64,000 nucleotides of DNA, taken from NCBI RefSeq assembly GCF_010015445.1, contig NC_053126.1, forward strand, positions 11,630,169 through 11,694,168. Reading direction: 5' to 3'. The position numbers and the translations under genes are program-made. Source of the DNA: Perca fluviatilis (lineage: Eukaryota > Chordata > Actinopteri > Perciformes > Percidae). The notes beneath the pieces are model-generated. The model saw nothing but the letters and a program-made list of their open reading frames with translations. It did no database searches and was not told the origin of the DNA. Shown piece after piece: positions 1 through 9,646 of the stretch. The number at the start of each line of letters is the position of its first letter. Position 1 is the stretch's first letter.

Positions 1-838
1 GTCTTGCATTGCCAGAACTTCCTCCACAGCGCTGCAGAGGAGGGTCTGGCTAGTCCACACAGCATTCCGGGATGGGAGAAAAACGTGCTCTGGTTTATAG
101 GCATTCCTTTAAACCAATCACAATCGTGGGTGCCTGGGTGCGCTCACCTGGTAGGGCGCGTGCCCATATACAGAGGTTTACTCCTTGACGCAGCGGCCGT
201 GGGTTGCTGCATGTCATTCCCCCTCTCTCTCCCCTTTCATGTCTTCAGCTGTCCTATAAATAAAGGCCTAAAATGCCCCCAAAAAAACCAATCACAATCG
301 TCTTGGGTGGCGCAAAGCATCGGACGGAGCCCTGGCAAAATAGCCTGGAACATGTGTACATTCAAAGGTTGTTTTAGTCATGCAGCAGAAAACTCAGATT
401 GGACAGATAGTCTAGCTACAGTAGCTGTCTGGATTTACCCTGCAGAGATCTGAGGAGCAGTTAACCATAGTCCTCATAAATTATGAGATCTGAGGAGCAG
501 TTAACCATAGTCCTCATAAATTATGAGGACTATGGTTAACTGCTCCTCAGATCTCTGCAGGGTAAATCCAGACAGCTAGCTAGACTATCTGGGGTCTAAA
601 TCTGAGTTTTCTGTTGCTTGACAAAAACAACTTTTGACAAACAACACATGTTCCACCAAAACAAGTTCCTTCCCGAGGCTATTTTGCAGCTGCTGCGGCT
701 CAGTCCAGCGCTTAGCGCCGCCCATGAAGCAGATTGTGATTGGTTTAAAGAAATGCCAATAAACCACAGCACATTTTTCTCCCGACACCCTCCATCGCAG
801 CGCTGTGGAGGAAGGTCTGGCAAAGCGAGACTATGTCG
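1..838. mobile_element. Palindromic MITE, two arms head to head
   Basis: The segment is a long imperfect inverted repeat centred near 520. The left arm (1-519) and right arm (521-838) share the same sequence in opposite orientation, including the outer motif GCCAGA..TTCCTCCACAGCG and the inner motif CCATAGTCCTCATAA. A 40-bp unit is tandemly repeated at 445-484 and 485-524, next to the centre. The outer end of each arm is itself a short hairpin (15-50 and 789-825). A single-arm copy of the same family lies at 47166-47605, so the unit is a dispersed repeat. The window begins inside or at its edge. I do not know its superfamily. Confidence 0.7.
128..284 (+). mobile_element. tRNA-derived SINE inserted in the MITE
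   Basis: A perfect 17-bp direct repeat, aaaccaatcacaatcgt, flanks the insert at 111-127 and 285-301 and splits the left MITE arm. The insert begins with a degenerate tRNA-like head (box A-like GCTCACCTGG) and ends with ATAAATAAAGGCC plus an A-rich tail. Fuller copies of the family at 40109-40321 and 41464-41645 show both promoter boxes. The box B region is partly deleted here, so this copy is probably not a master copy. Confidence 0.85.
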
Positions 839-1749
839 ACCTGAGCTGGAAATGTTTAGCTAAAAGTCAGTCAGAGAGCTTTTCTGAACAACTCAACGAA
901 TTAGCTTAATTAGCTAGCTAGCTAACAGCTAAAATCTGCGATTGGCAGCCAGCAAAATCTCAGAATGAAAATATTTCTACATGCCTAGCAACAGTAACCA
1001 CGGGGGGCGGAGTTTAGCGAAGGGTGAATCTCCGCGCTAAATCCTGTCCGTTTACTTCGCCGTCACACGGTGGCCCTGTTGCGCACACAAGGAGATATGG
1101 GCCAACGTTTTAGATGACAGAACTTGAGCAGTTGATGGCCAAGGTCGGGTGAAGGTGAAGTGAATAAATTCGACGGGGAAACAGACTTTACAACAAGACC
1201 GGCTGACCGATGCCATATATCTGGGAACCCGAAGTTGCTGGAAACAGGCTGCGCTGCAGATGACCTAGCTAGTGCAAAAGAACAGATAACCAATGTTACT
1301 AAGTTACTGCATACTTTGAGGATAATGTTAACGTTACGTCAATACACGAAAACCCTAAAGAAGTTGGAGTAATTTACAAAACTGCCACTCTGGAGCTGCT
1401 ACTGATGCTAATCGACGAGCTAACTAACTAGCTAGCTAGTGTAATGTGCAACCTAGCTTGATTAGCTAGCGCACACCTGTGATCTCCAAATTGGGATTTG
1501 TGGCTTAAAGAGGAACAGCAAGATTAGCTAATCCCATCTGTTAAGTGCTATGAAATGTAATATCGCCTTGCCATCAAAGTAGAAAAAGAAGACACACCTT
1601 AAGGTAAGACAGCTGGCTTTGTTACATGTGTGGATGCTAATTGGTTTAATAAGCAACACTCTAAGAAATATCTGTATATTAACAGTTGTATGACTGTATA
1701 TTTTAACAGAAATTGTCCTTAGTACGTGATTCACAGGTGTATTTCTGTT
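839..1749. other. Intergenic, no supported gene
   Basis: The stretch holds repeated CTAGCTAG/GCTAGC runs and short open frames (up to about 75 codons) with no recognisable domain. A GTGAAGGTGAAGTGAATAAATTC stretch near 1150 precedes a 70-codon frame, but nothing supports it as a gene. Confidence 0.5.
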
Positions 1750-1878
1750 AATTTACACTTCGAATTGCATTATGGGAACTTCATCTCTGCCAAACTGCTG
1801 CCAAATCAGTTTCTGGCGGCCATATTCCATTTGTACAAAGCGGGATAAAGCGGTACGAATTTGACCTGCATTTCAGCG
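1750..1878 (+). promoter_or_regulatory. Putative TATA-less promoter and 5' UTR exon of the transposase-like gene
   Basis: A strong splice donor (CAGCG|GTAAGT) follows 1878, and a good acceptor (TTGTTTTCAG) lies at 3751, just upstream of the zinc-finger reading frame. Upstream of the donor are GCATTATGGGAA (1768-1779), which resembles the ZNF143/Staf core in reverse, and GGCGGCCATATT (1815-1826), which contains a YY1-type CCATNTT core. There is no TATA box. The transcription start is not visible. The promoter function is an inference from motifs and splice context. Confidence 0.35.
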
Positions 1879-3751
1879 GTAAGTAATTTTATGGAACATA
1901 TTAACAAGTGACTGTTTTCTTAGCAGTATTAGTTTTAAAATGTTATATTGTCTGTTTTGGTACCATTCAATTGTTAATTTTCGATGGTTAATGCTAATAA
2001 CGTTATAGCTAATATTGACGTTAGCTAACGTGAGCTGTGTTCACAACGGCATTACCGTGTGCTATTAATCAGCACTTTGGGATTTGGAGATTAAAAAAAA
2101 CGGATTTTTTACCAACTGAGCTGCTTTGTGTGAGGTATTTTCTGTAACGTTAGGTCAAATAAACACCCATTATGCCCCGCTTCAACATTATTTGTGGGTC
2201 CTCATCTATGAATTATTTACAGTACATTTTCCGTATTTTTAATCCGAGCGGGACTTTCGCGGCACTTGAAACGTTAACGTTTCCCTCGCTTTGACCCTCC
2301 CCCCCGCTCCACTGTGTATGTGTCTGTTGTGTGAACAAGCAAAAGTTTAACGTTAATCTCCTCCTGCTCCCCTTTTTTGTAAAAGGTAATTATTTCATGG
2401 ACATTTAGAAGAATATGATGAGGTTTATTTTCTTGGTATTGTGAGTTTACGTTACGTTTGGTTGTGGTCAGACAGGCTAACGTTAATGTCAATATATTGC
2501 AGCGCAAAATTAGTGGTTCATACTGAATTGTCTAGCTAGCTAATCCAACCTTCATTTCGTTAACGTTACATGGGGTCTGGCTTGTCTCTGTTTGGCAGTT
2601 ACGTTAATACGCTATGAGGAGGCAAGACAGAGCGCGGCAGTTAACGTTACATGACGCATTACACATTATCATATAATAGGCAACTCATTCTAAAGTTAAT
2701 CTCTTGTCTCCCAAGCACCGATCCTGATGTTGTCATTGATAGTATTATAACATGTTTAATTTTTTCGACTGCAATCAGAACAAATATATAATATATGGCA
2801 CATATACAGAGAGAATATTTATATTATCAAGCAAATTCACTTCTCAGTACCCCATTTCCGGTTTAGCATTGTAGCCTTTGAAATAAAAGCTGAGACTCAA
2901 CGTAAGATAATAGTTAGTGCAATTCAGTTACCAAGTGTCGTGCTTTTACTTTGAAAGCTGTTCCGTTAAAATTGTGTTCGCCACTGCTAGCTAGCTAATG
3001 CTTTGATAGCGCGTCAAGTAGACAGAGTGAGTTCAGGATAAAGAAGTTTAGTAACGTTTTGAGAGTAAGTAAAAAAAGAATATTTTTGGAGATATTTTGT
3101 TGACTGAACAGGCTACAGGCTTACATGCATATTTTAACATTCGTGCTGGCTAGTTAGTTCTTCTGGAGAGAGTTCTAGGCTAGTTTGTGTGACGTTACAG
3201 AAGCTAACGTTAGCTAGCCATATTCCCTAGCTAGCTGTCTCCCCTTTGCCCCAGAAATATTTACTCGTCACGTTACTTTTCTTGGCAGGCAGGCACAACT
3301 CGGTAAAATATGTGTGTGTGTAATAATCGCCTTTTAACTCATATTGTATGTTGTCCACATATGAAGGAAAATATGTTGCAAAATGGGAGAACTTGTATTA
3401 AAAACATTGAAACATTTTCACTTGTATTCAATATGCATGCACACATTTGAGCTGATAAAATGGGAGCTTGTAGAAATTTGCTCTTACTGAAATGTTTTTC
3501 ACAGAAAATATTTACACCATTTTCCGAATGGTGTGTCACTAAAAAGTGTACATTGATGTTTACATAACTACAATGACAGCTAAACATTTCACATTTCTGC
3601 CACATTTACCTTCATATCCACAGCGCTTTTTGTTAGGGTTTGTGTGGCTTTTTGACTTAACTTTAAAAAAAGAGGCAGTATATATAGTAGACATTAGGAC
3701 ACTTTGAATACAATGACTGTACTAAATGACTGTTGTATTTGTTGTTTTCAG
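1879..3751 (+). other. Putative first intron of the transposase-like gene
   Basis: It runs from the GTAAGT donor to the TTTTCAG acceptor. It is AT-rich and full of AACGTTA/TAACGTTAGC motifs, which are typical of teleost intergenic DNA. No coding domain is seen. The only long frames are shadows without similarity I recognise. Confidence 0.35.
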
Positions 3752-3882
3752 ATTTCAAACAGCAGTTGGACGTCTCAGAAGACACCAAAGAAAGCCACGC
3801 AGCCGTCTTGCATAGCCTTTACACCACCTTACTACTGGTACATTAATGGGATAACATGCTATTTTTTTTGCTTGCTCTCACT

Positions 3883-6534
3883 ATGATATTTAATTGTGGT
3901 ATCTGTGAGTTTAGAAATGCCTCAGTTTCTGACTATGTAAAACATTGTAGAACCCATAGAAACATTTACAGGGGCATTTTTCCCTGTGGGTTTCCAGACT
4001 GCGGAAGAAGCTTTTCCTCTTACAATTCTTTTAATGTGCACTTGTCCAGATTTCACCATGAGGGGAGGAAGCTATCTTTTAATCGTAACGTATCTGTGCA
4101 GTTAAAGTGTTCTTGGGAGTTTTGTGGCAAAGAATGTGGAAGCATAAAATGTCTTGTAGCTCACCTTAAGTGTCATTTGCAAGAGGGTCTTGAGGTGACA
4201 TGTCCTTATAGTGGCTGTGCAAAGACTTTTAAAGTCATATCCTCTTTAACATCACATTTATCAAGATGTCACAAGCAGTGTGATGTTACACACATTGATC
4301 AAAGTTATATCAGGGGAACAACAGAGTATGCACCTGCTGGTTTGGATAATGCATCAGACATTGATAGTGAAGTACAAACAGTGCAGCAAGATGGAGAGTC
4401 TGACCCTGGGTCAGCCCAGGATAAATTCACTGAAAACATGGCTCTTTTTTTTCTTGGCTTACAAGCAAAGTATCTGGTCCCTGCTTCTACAGTCTCGGAG
4501 ATTGCAAGTGAAATGAGGTTACTACAGGATATGCAGCATGAGTTTACTATGGATTTGTTTTCAAGAGGTCTCCAAGAATATGGTGTGCAAGATGAGGCTT
4601 TACAAAATCTAGGGAAATGTGTATATGAACAAAGCCCTATGCAGCGCACTCTACATGCAAGTAGTGGCACCTTAACCACACACCACAAAAGACTTCAGTT
4701 TTACAGGAGAGAATTCAACTTGGTAGAACCAGTACAAATAACTTTAGGCCATGATGACAAAGGCAAGACAAGACATTTTCACTATGTTCCCATTTTAGAA
4801 AGCTTAAAAGCTATCTTGAGAAATGAAAGTGTACAGCGTCAAATTCTAAATCCTATTCATGCCGACGAGAGCATGCTATGTGACATTGGAGATGGTTCGG
4901 TCTCTAAATCTAGTGAACTGTTTGCCTCTGATCCACATGCTCTTCAGATCATGTTGTTTCAAGATGCTTTTGAAGTCGCAAACCCTCTGGGGTCCGCCAG
5001 GCTAAAACACAAAGTTCTTGCTGTGTACTACACTTTAGGTAATGTCTATGCACACCACCGATCCACCGTTGACTCTATACAGCTTGTACTACTTTGTTTG
5101 GAGAAGGACTGTAAGTTGTTTGGACCTGAGAGAGTTTTTGAGGTTTTGTTATCAGACTTGTGTGACCTGGAGTCAACAGGCATTTGTGTTGAAGGGAAAA
5201 TCTTCAGAGGTAGTATTGCCTGTGTCATTGGAGACAATCTTGGGTCCCACTATCTTGGGGATTTACTGAAAATTTTAGCTGCGCGGAATATTTTTGCAGG
5301 TACTGTCATGTTAAAAAGAGGATTTTCAAAGAAATCCTCTTTCTGCAGCCACTGAGAGAACGCCAGCTAGTTACAGTGAATCATTGCTGGAGTTGGAAAA
5401 TAACCCAGATATCCAAAGCACAAAGGCATCAAGCTCAAGAACAGTGTTTTGAACAAACTCACACATTTCCATGTTTGTGCACCAGGACTCCCACCCTGCC
5501 TTGCCCATGATTTATTTGAGGGCATAGTTGACTATGATTTGGCGATGTACCTGCAGTTCCTTGTAAAATCAAGGAAGTGGTTCAGTTATGATGTACTTAA
5601 CCGCAGAATTGTGACTTTTAGAGGTGAGAGTCAGAATAAGGCTAATGTTGTACCTACCAATGGGACCAAACTTGGTGGACATGCTGCCCAAAACTGGTGG
5701 CTTCTTCGGTTCTTGCCAGTACTGTTACATGACAAGGTCAGAGACGCTAAGGATGAAATTTGGCAACTTGTACTGCTACTTAGGCAGGTGGTTGAGCTTG
5801 TGTGTGCTCCCGCAGTGTCCGAATCACAGGCTGCCTACATGAAGGTTCTCATTGAGGAGTACATAGAAACAAGGCATCTCCTCTTCCCACTTAAAAAGCT
5901 TAGACCCAAACATCATTACCTTTTACATTATTCAGATCTCACATTACAGTTTGGACCCTTAATTCGTATATGGACTATGCGATTTGAGAGCAAGCACAGC
6001 TATTTTAAGAGGTGTATTCGGGCAAGTAAGAACTTCAGAAACATCACAAAATCCCTTTCAGAGAGGCATCAGTTGCTGCAGGCCTACCAAAGCAGGGGCA
6101 ATCTGTTTTCCCCTGAGTTGATCATGTCTGACTGTACAAGGTTTTACCCAGAGTTGTATGATAGTCAGGTTAAGGATGCATTCAAAGTATTTGATGTCTC
6201 ACCATCAAATGCGGTAGTGACAAACAAAATTACTGTACGAGGCACATGCTACGCAAATGACATGCTTGTTATTTTGAGCTGCGAGGGTGGAGAGTTAACT
6301 CTCGGGCTGATTGCATGCATTGTAGTGAAACAACAAAAGACTGTGCTTCTTTTGCTCCGACAGAAAAGAGCAAGCCTTGATCCAGATCTTGGTGTTTTTG
6401 AAGTAGAGAGTGAAGGTGGTACTTTTATTTGCCAAAGACTTGATGGGCTTCTTGATTACATCCCACTTAGACACTACTGTAGAGGTGGCAGACTGCTGGT
6501 TGCTCTTAAACACAGTCCACCATGGAGCCTGTAA
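3883..6534 (+). pseudogene. C2H2 zinc-finger, transposase-like protein (three frameshifts)
   Basis: This is a member of a large, mostly unnamed teleost and cnidarian family. Counting from an in-frame ATG at 3856, four C2H2 fingers occupy residues 14-34, 44-67, 85-107 and 116-139. ATG 3883 (residue 10) looks like the better start. After an acidic linker come family blocks: PLGSARLKHKVLAVYYTLG, the GDNLGSH motif, a CRYCHV block, GLPPCLAHDLFEGIV, KPKHHYLLHY and RFESKHSYFKRC. I infer that the acidic residues in GDNLGSH, AHDLFEG and RFESKH form a DDE/RNase H-like site, as in KDZ/CMC-type transposases; this is not proven. The frame moves 1 to 0 to 2 to 1 through single-base losses at homopolymers near 5257-5260, 5313-5317 and 5422-5424, and is net in-frame. 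TAA is at 6532-6534. It may be intact if the losses are assembly errors. Confidence 0.75.
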
Positions 6535-8355
6535 GGGAGAAGATCAGAAGCACACTGCCGTCACTGGAAGAGGAGCAAATAGAAACTCTTGTCACAAAGT
6601 TGACGGATATTGGAGTTACAAATCTGGAAGACTGCACGTTTTTAACAGCAGCTGACTTGGATGGGATTTTGTCGTTGATACAGTCCAGAAGGCTGATAAA
6701 TGCATTCTCCTCAGGTAGGTAATGGGCTTGATTAGACATTTAAGCACATGCGCACACACACATCAACCTTCTTGGCATGACAGTACATTCAGCTCTTTCT
6801 CAGTGTCTCTGCCTCACACAATTGTTTTCGTTTTTGAAATTCACATGTTTTGATTGATTGTTCCTCCCTAGCATCTCAGAGTACCTTGGTTGTGTCCGGT
6901 GCGCCAAACGAGGATCTGGTGGGGACGCCAAGTGTGACGCCAACTGTGACGCCACAGAAGTTTCAAATCCCATGGCAGAAGTTCCCAGATACGTTGATGG
7001 ATGCACTGAAGGAGAAGAAGAGACCACCACCAAAACATAGAAGGCACATGATCCGGATCATCATGGAAGACATGATGGCTACTGACACCAGACCAGGCAG
7101 AAGCAAGTTGAAGCAGGTTGCACAGCAGCTGGTTGAGAGATACCCTGATTCCTTCTTGGACAAATGTGGCATAAATGTTGTGGGTCAGGGTTTTGCATCC
7201 CTTGTAATGCAAATGGAGAACAGGGTTGAGAATGTCAGAAGACAGTATGCTTTTAGCACATCCCATGAAGGGAGGCCAAAGAAAAAATGCAGATCTTCTG
7301 ACCGTTATGGTTGTACTCAGTGGCAACCCGAGTCACTGAATGACTTTAACAGCCAAGAGGATAAAAAGAAAATGCTTCAAGATGCCTTTAAAGAAAACCT
7401 TCTCCCTCAGAGTGACATTCAAAGACTGATGTCTGAAACATACTGTGCCCAGCGCTCACTTTGAATAGTGAGGAAAAATGTAATCAAAGTCATGGAAGAA
7501 TGGCCTTACCTCTTCATCACCACCCATCTGCTCGACCACACAGAGAAACTAATGGGATTTCCTGTCCAAACCAAATTGCTGGACCAAATTCAGGAGAAGG
7601 GCAAGATCATCACAGAGTTTCTTGGTAGCCAGGGAATCACAGGAGTAACTACAGACCCATTGAAACTCCTCCAGGGTCTAGTGAAGTACCTCGCAGAGGA
7701 ACAAAAGGTGCTTTTAATAAATGAAGAAGTAAGTTCCACAGCAAAACATCAATTCACTAATTTGGTAAATTGTGATTTAGCCCAACAAATATGTCTATGC
7801 AGCTTGGCATATCACATCTTCCCCTCTGCCTATTATGTCTTCCCCTCTCTCACAGGATGCCTTAGCAGAACTGCCAAGCACCCCATGTATCATAGTTATG
7901 GGTAAGGATATGCCTGTCTACTCTAAAAATATATGCAGGTGTTGTGTATTTGTTAATTAATTGAAACATGTATGTCATTGATTATGTTTTGCAGATGAAG
8001 GAAGATACAAGATTTCAGTGGATGAAGTCACCGTTAACATCGTTGGCTGTCCACTAGTTGCTGTGAGCTATATGTTCAGCCTATATTATGTGCTGAATAT
8101 AAAGTATCCAAAGGGAGCAGCCCTGACTCTGGAGTTCATCCAGAGGTAAGTTTTGGCTATGTTTTCTATCCGTTTTATAGTATTATTTATTTTGCGATGT
8201 CTAGTGACATTTTTGTTTGCCACAGGTGCCTGCTAGGGATAAACCCAGAACGGGGCACGAAAGCAGAAAAGGGGGGGAAACAGTACAACGTCCCCCCAAA
8301 ACTGCTTCGATTCCTGTCGGACCTTAATGACTTCAACAATCCGTGGAAGATTTAA
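6522..8355 (+). CDS. SAM-domain, fish SAMD3-like protein (5 exons, one internal TGA)
   Basis: The exons are 6522-6714, 6872-7728, 7856-7901, 7995-8145 and 8226-8355. All have GT-AG borders, and the phases sum to 459 codons including the stop. Residues 1-64 form a SAM-like helical domain (EEEQIETLVTKLTDIGV, then an LxxLxSRRLI end). A basic region follows (RPGRSKLKQVAQQLVERYP, EGRPKKKCRSS), then an EEWPYLF block. The last exons carry the C-terminal region typical of this teleost family (GCPLVAVSYMFSLYYVLN, KYPKGAALTLEFIQR). The ATG sits in CCACCATGG, overlaps the end of the upstream reading frame by 13 nt, and has an AG acceptor six bases upstream (6514-6515). TGA at 7462-7464 breaks exon 2. 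It could be a true nonsense codon, or a lost T at 7460-7462 offset by an extra A at 7474-7478. The molecular function is unknown. Confidence 0.7.
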
Positions 8356-8401
8356 AGGTAATTACACACACGCCTGTGTTATGAAGGAAAATGCGTAAAA
8401 C

Positions 8402-9191
8402 TAGGGGTGTAACGGTTCACAGAAGTCACGGTTCAGTTCATACCTCGGTTCAGACATCACGGTTTGGTAAGAGTTTGGTACAATGGAGGGAAAAGCAAAA
8501 CTGAAAAAAACAGAAGGCAATTTTTTTAGTGCATATCTCAGGCTGTCCCACTTAGTGTCATCCAGTCTCTCCCCTGAGCTAGGTGCAAGAGCCTGAAGTG
8601 TTTAAACGGTAAACCATAAGTAAAACTGAAAATACAACATCTCTGTTCTCTGCAAAAGACGAACTAAATGACCTGATAAATGCAACCTTATCACGACGTC
8701 TCCCGGCCATTTATCACCGCAGAAAGCTGCTTCCTGCCTGGCTTTAGGGTAGTTAGCCTGAAGAAACAAGACCTCTGTCTCAACTATCGTTACGGTTCGG
8801 AGCCGCGGTGCTGGAAGCGTAACACTAATACAACAGCAGTCTTGTCCACCACTCTCTCGCCTGTACTACTGGAACTGACTGGGAAACCACAGTTTTCCGA
8901 AACTTGCGATCTTAAGAGGCCGGTGGGTCCTCTAACTCTTTGCCGCCACTCACCATACTCGTCCTAAGTGCTGCTATCTCTGACTGCATACAATCAGCCA
9001 ATCAGAGCTTCAGCGCTAAGGCTGGGCTACAGATTAGGTGTCCCTAAAGAACCTGTGTATCTAACAGTAGTTTCGCATTACATTAATTGCATGCAAGTTT
9101 TATTTATACCGTGTATTCTCCGTGTAAATTCATGCATCGAACCGTGACGCCCATACCGTTTAATACAAATACATGTACTGTTCCAACCCTA
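8402..9191. mobile_element. hAT-type MITE
   Basis: The left end TAGGGGTGTAACGGTTC and right end GTTCCAACCCTA are imperfect inverted repeats. The inside has the palindromic GGTTC/ACCGT style of the fish 'TAGGGGTGTAACGGT' repeats. Flanking 8-mers (gcgtaaaa and gtgcaaat) match at only five positions, so the insertion is old. It lies 46 bp downstream of the stop of the SAMD3-like gene. The 270 bp that follow (9192-9467) show nothing I can assign. Confidence 0.55.
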
Positions 9192-9646
9192 GTGCAAATA
9201 AACTTAAACACTGTATTTATTAACTAGCAAAATCCTCCTAGAGTGCGAGTCTCATCTGCACCAAAAGAATATAGATAGTTGAAAAAAATGCCCAAGTTAT
9301 AGAGGACCGACTTCCTGTACGTCCAATCAAAACAGGAAGTGTTGCGTGTATTGGCAACAGTTATTCTGAATCAGAGGAAACTCTGCACTCATGTGCAACA
9401 TTTGGAGTAAATTGCCCAGGCCTCTGACGTGCTGCAAGGGCCCATTCAACACTTGCAGCTTTAACTATTAAAGTGATGGTTCGGAGTAATTTCACCCTAG
9501 GGTCCTTTGCACCATGACCTCGAGCCAAACGCCCCCCCAGAAACTTTGTTCACCTGGGTCTAACATTGGGAGAGTTAGCGTAGAGTAGCGTTAGCCGCTG
9601 AATAGCTTAGCACAGGGGCTAATGGACCCACGTTTGTATCTCTTAA

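Noticed and set aside
5260..5448. An intron between the two halves of the transposase-like frame
   Set aside because: The supposed intron still encodes family blocks (CRYCHV, TPASYSESL, GIKLKNSVLNKL), so frameshifts explain it better.
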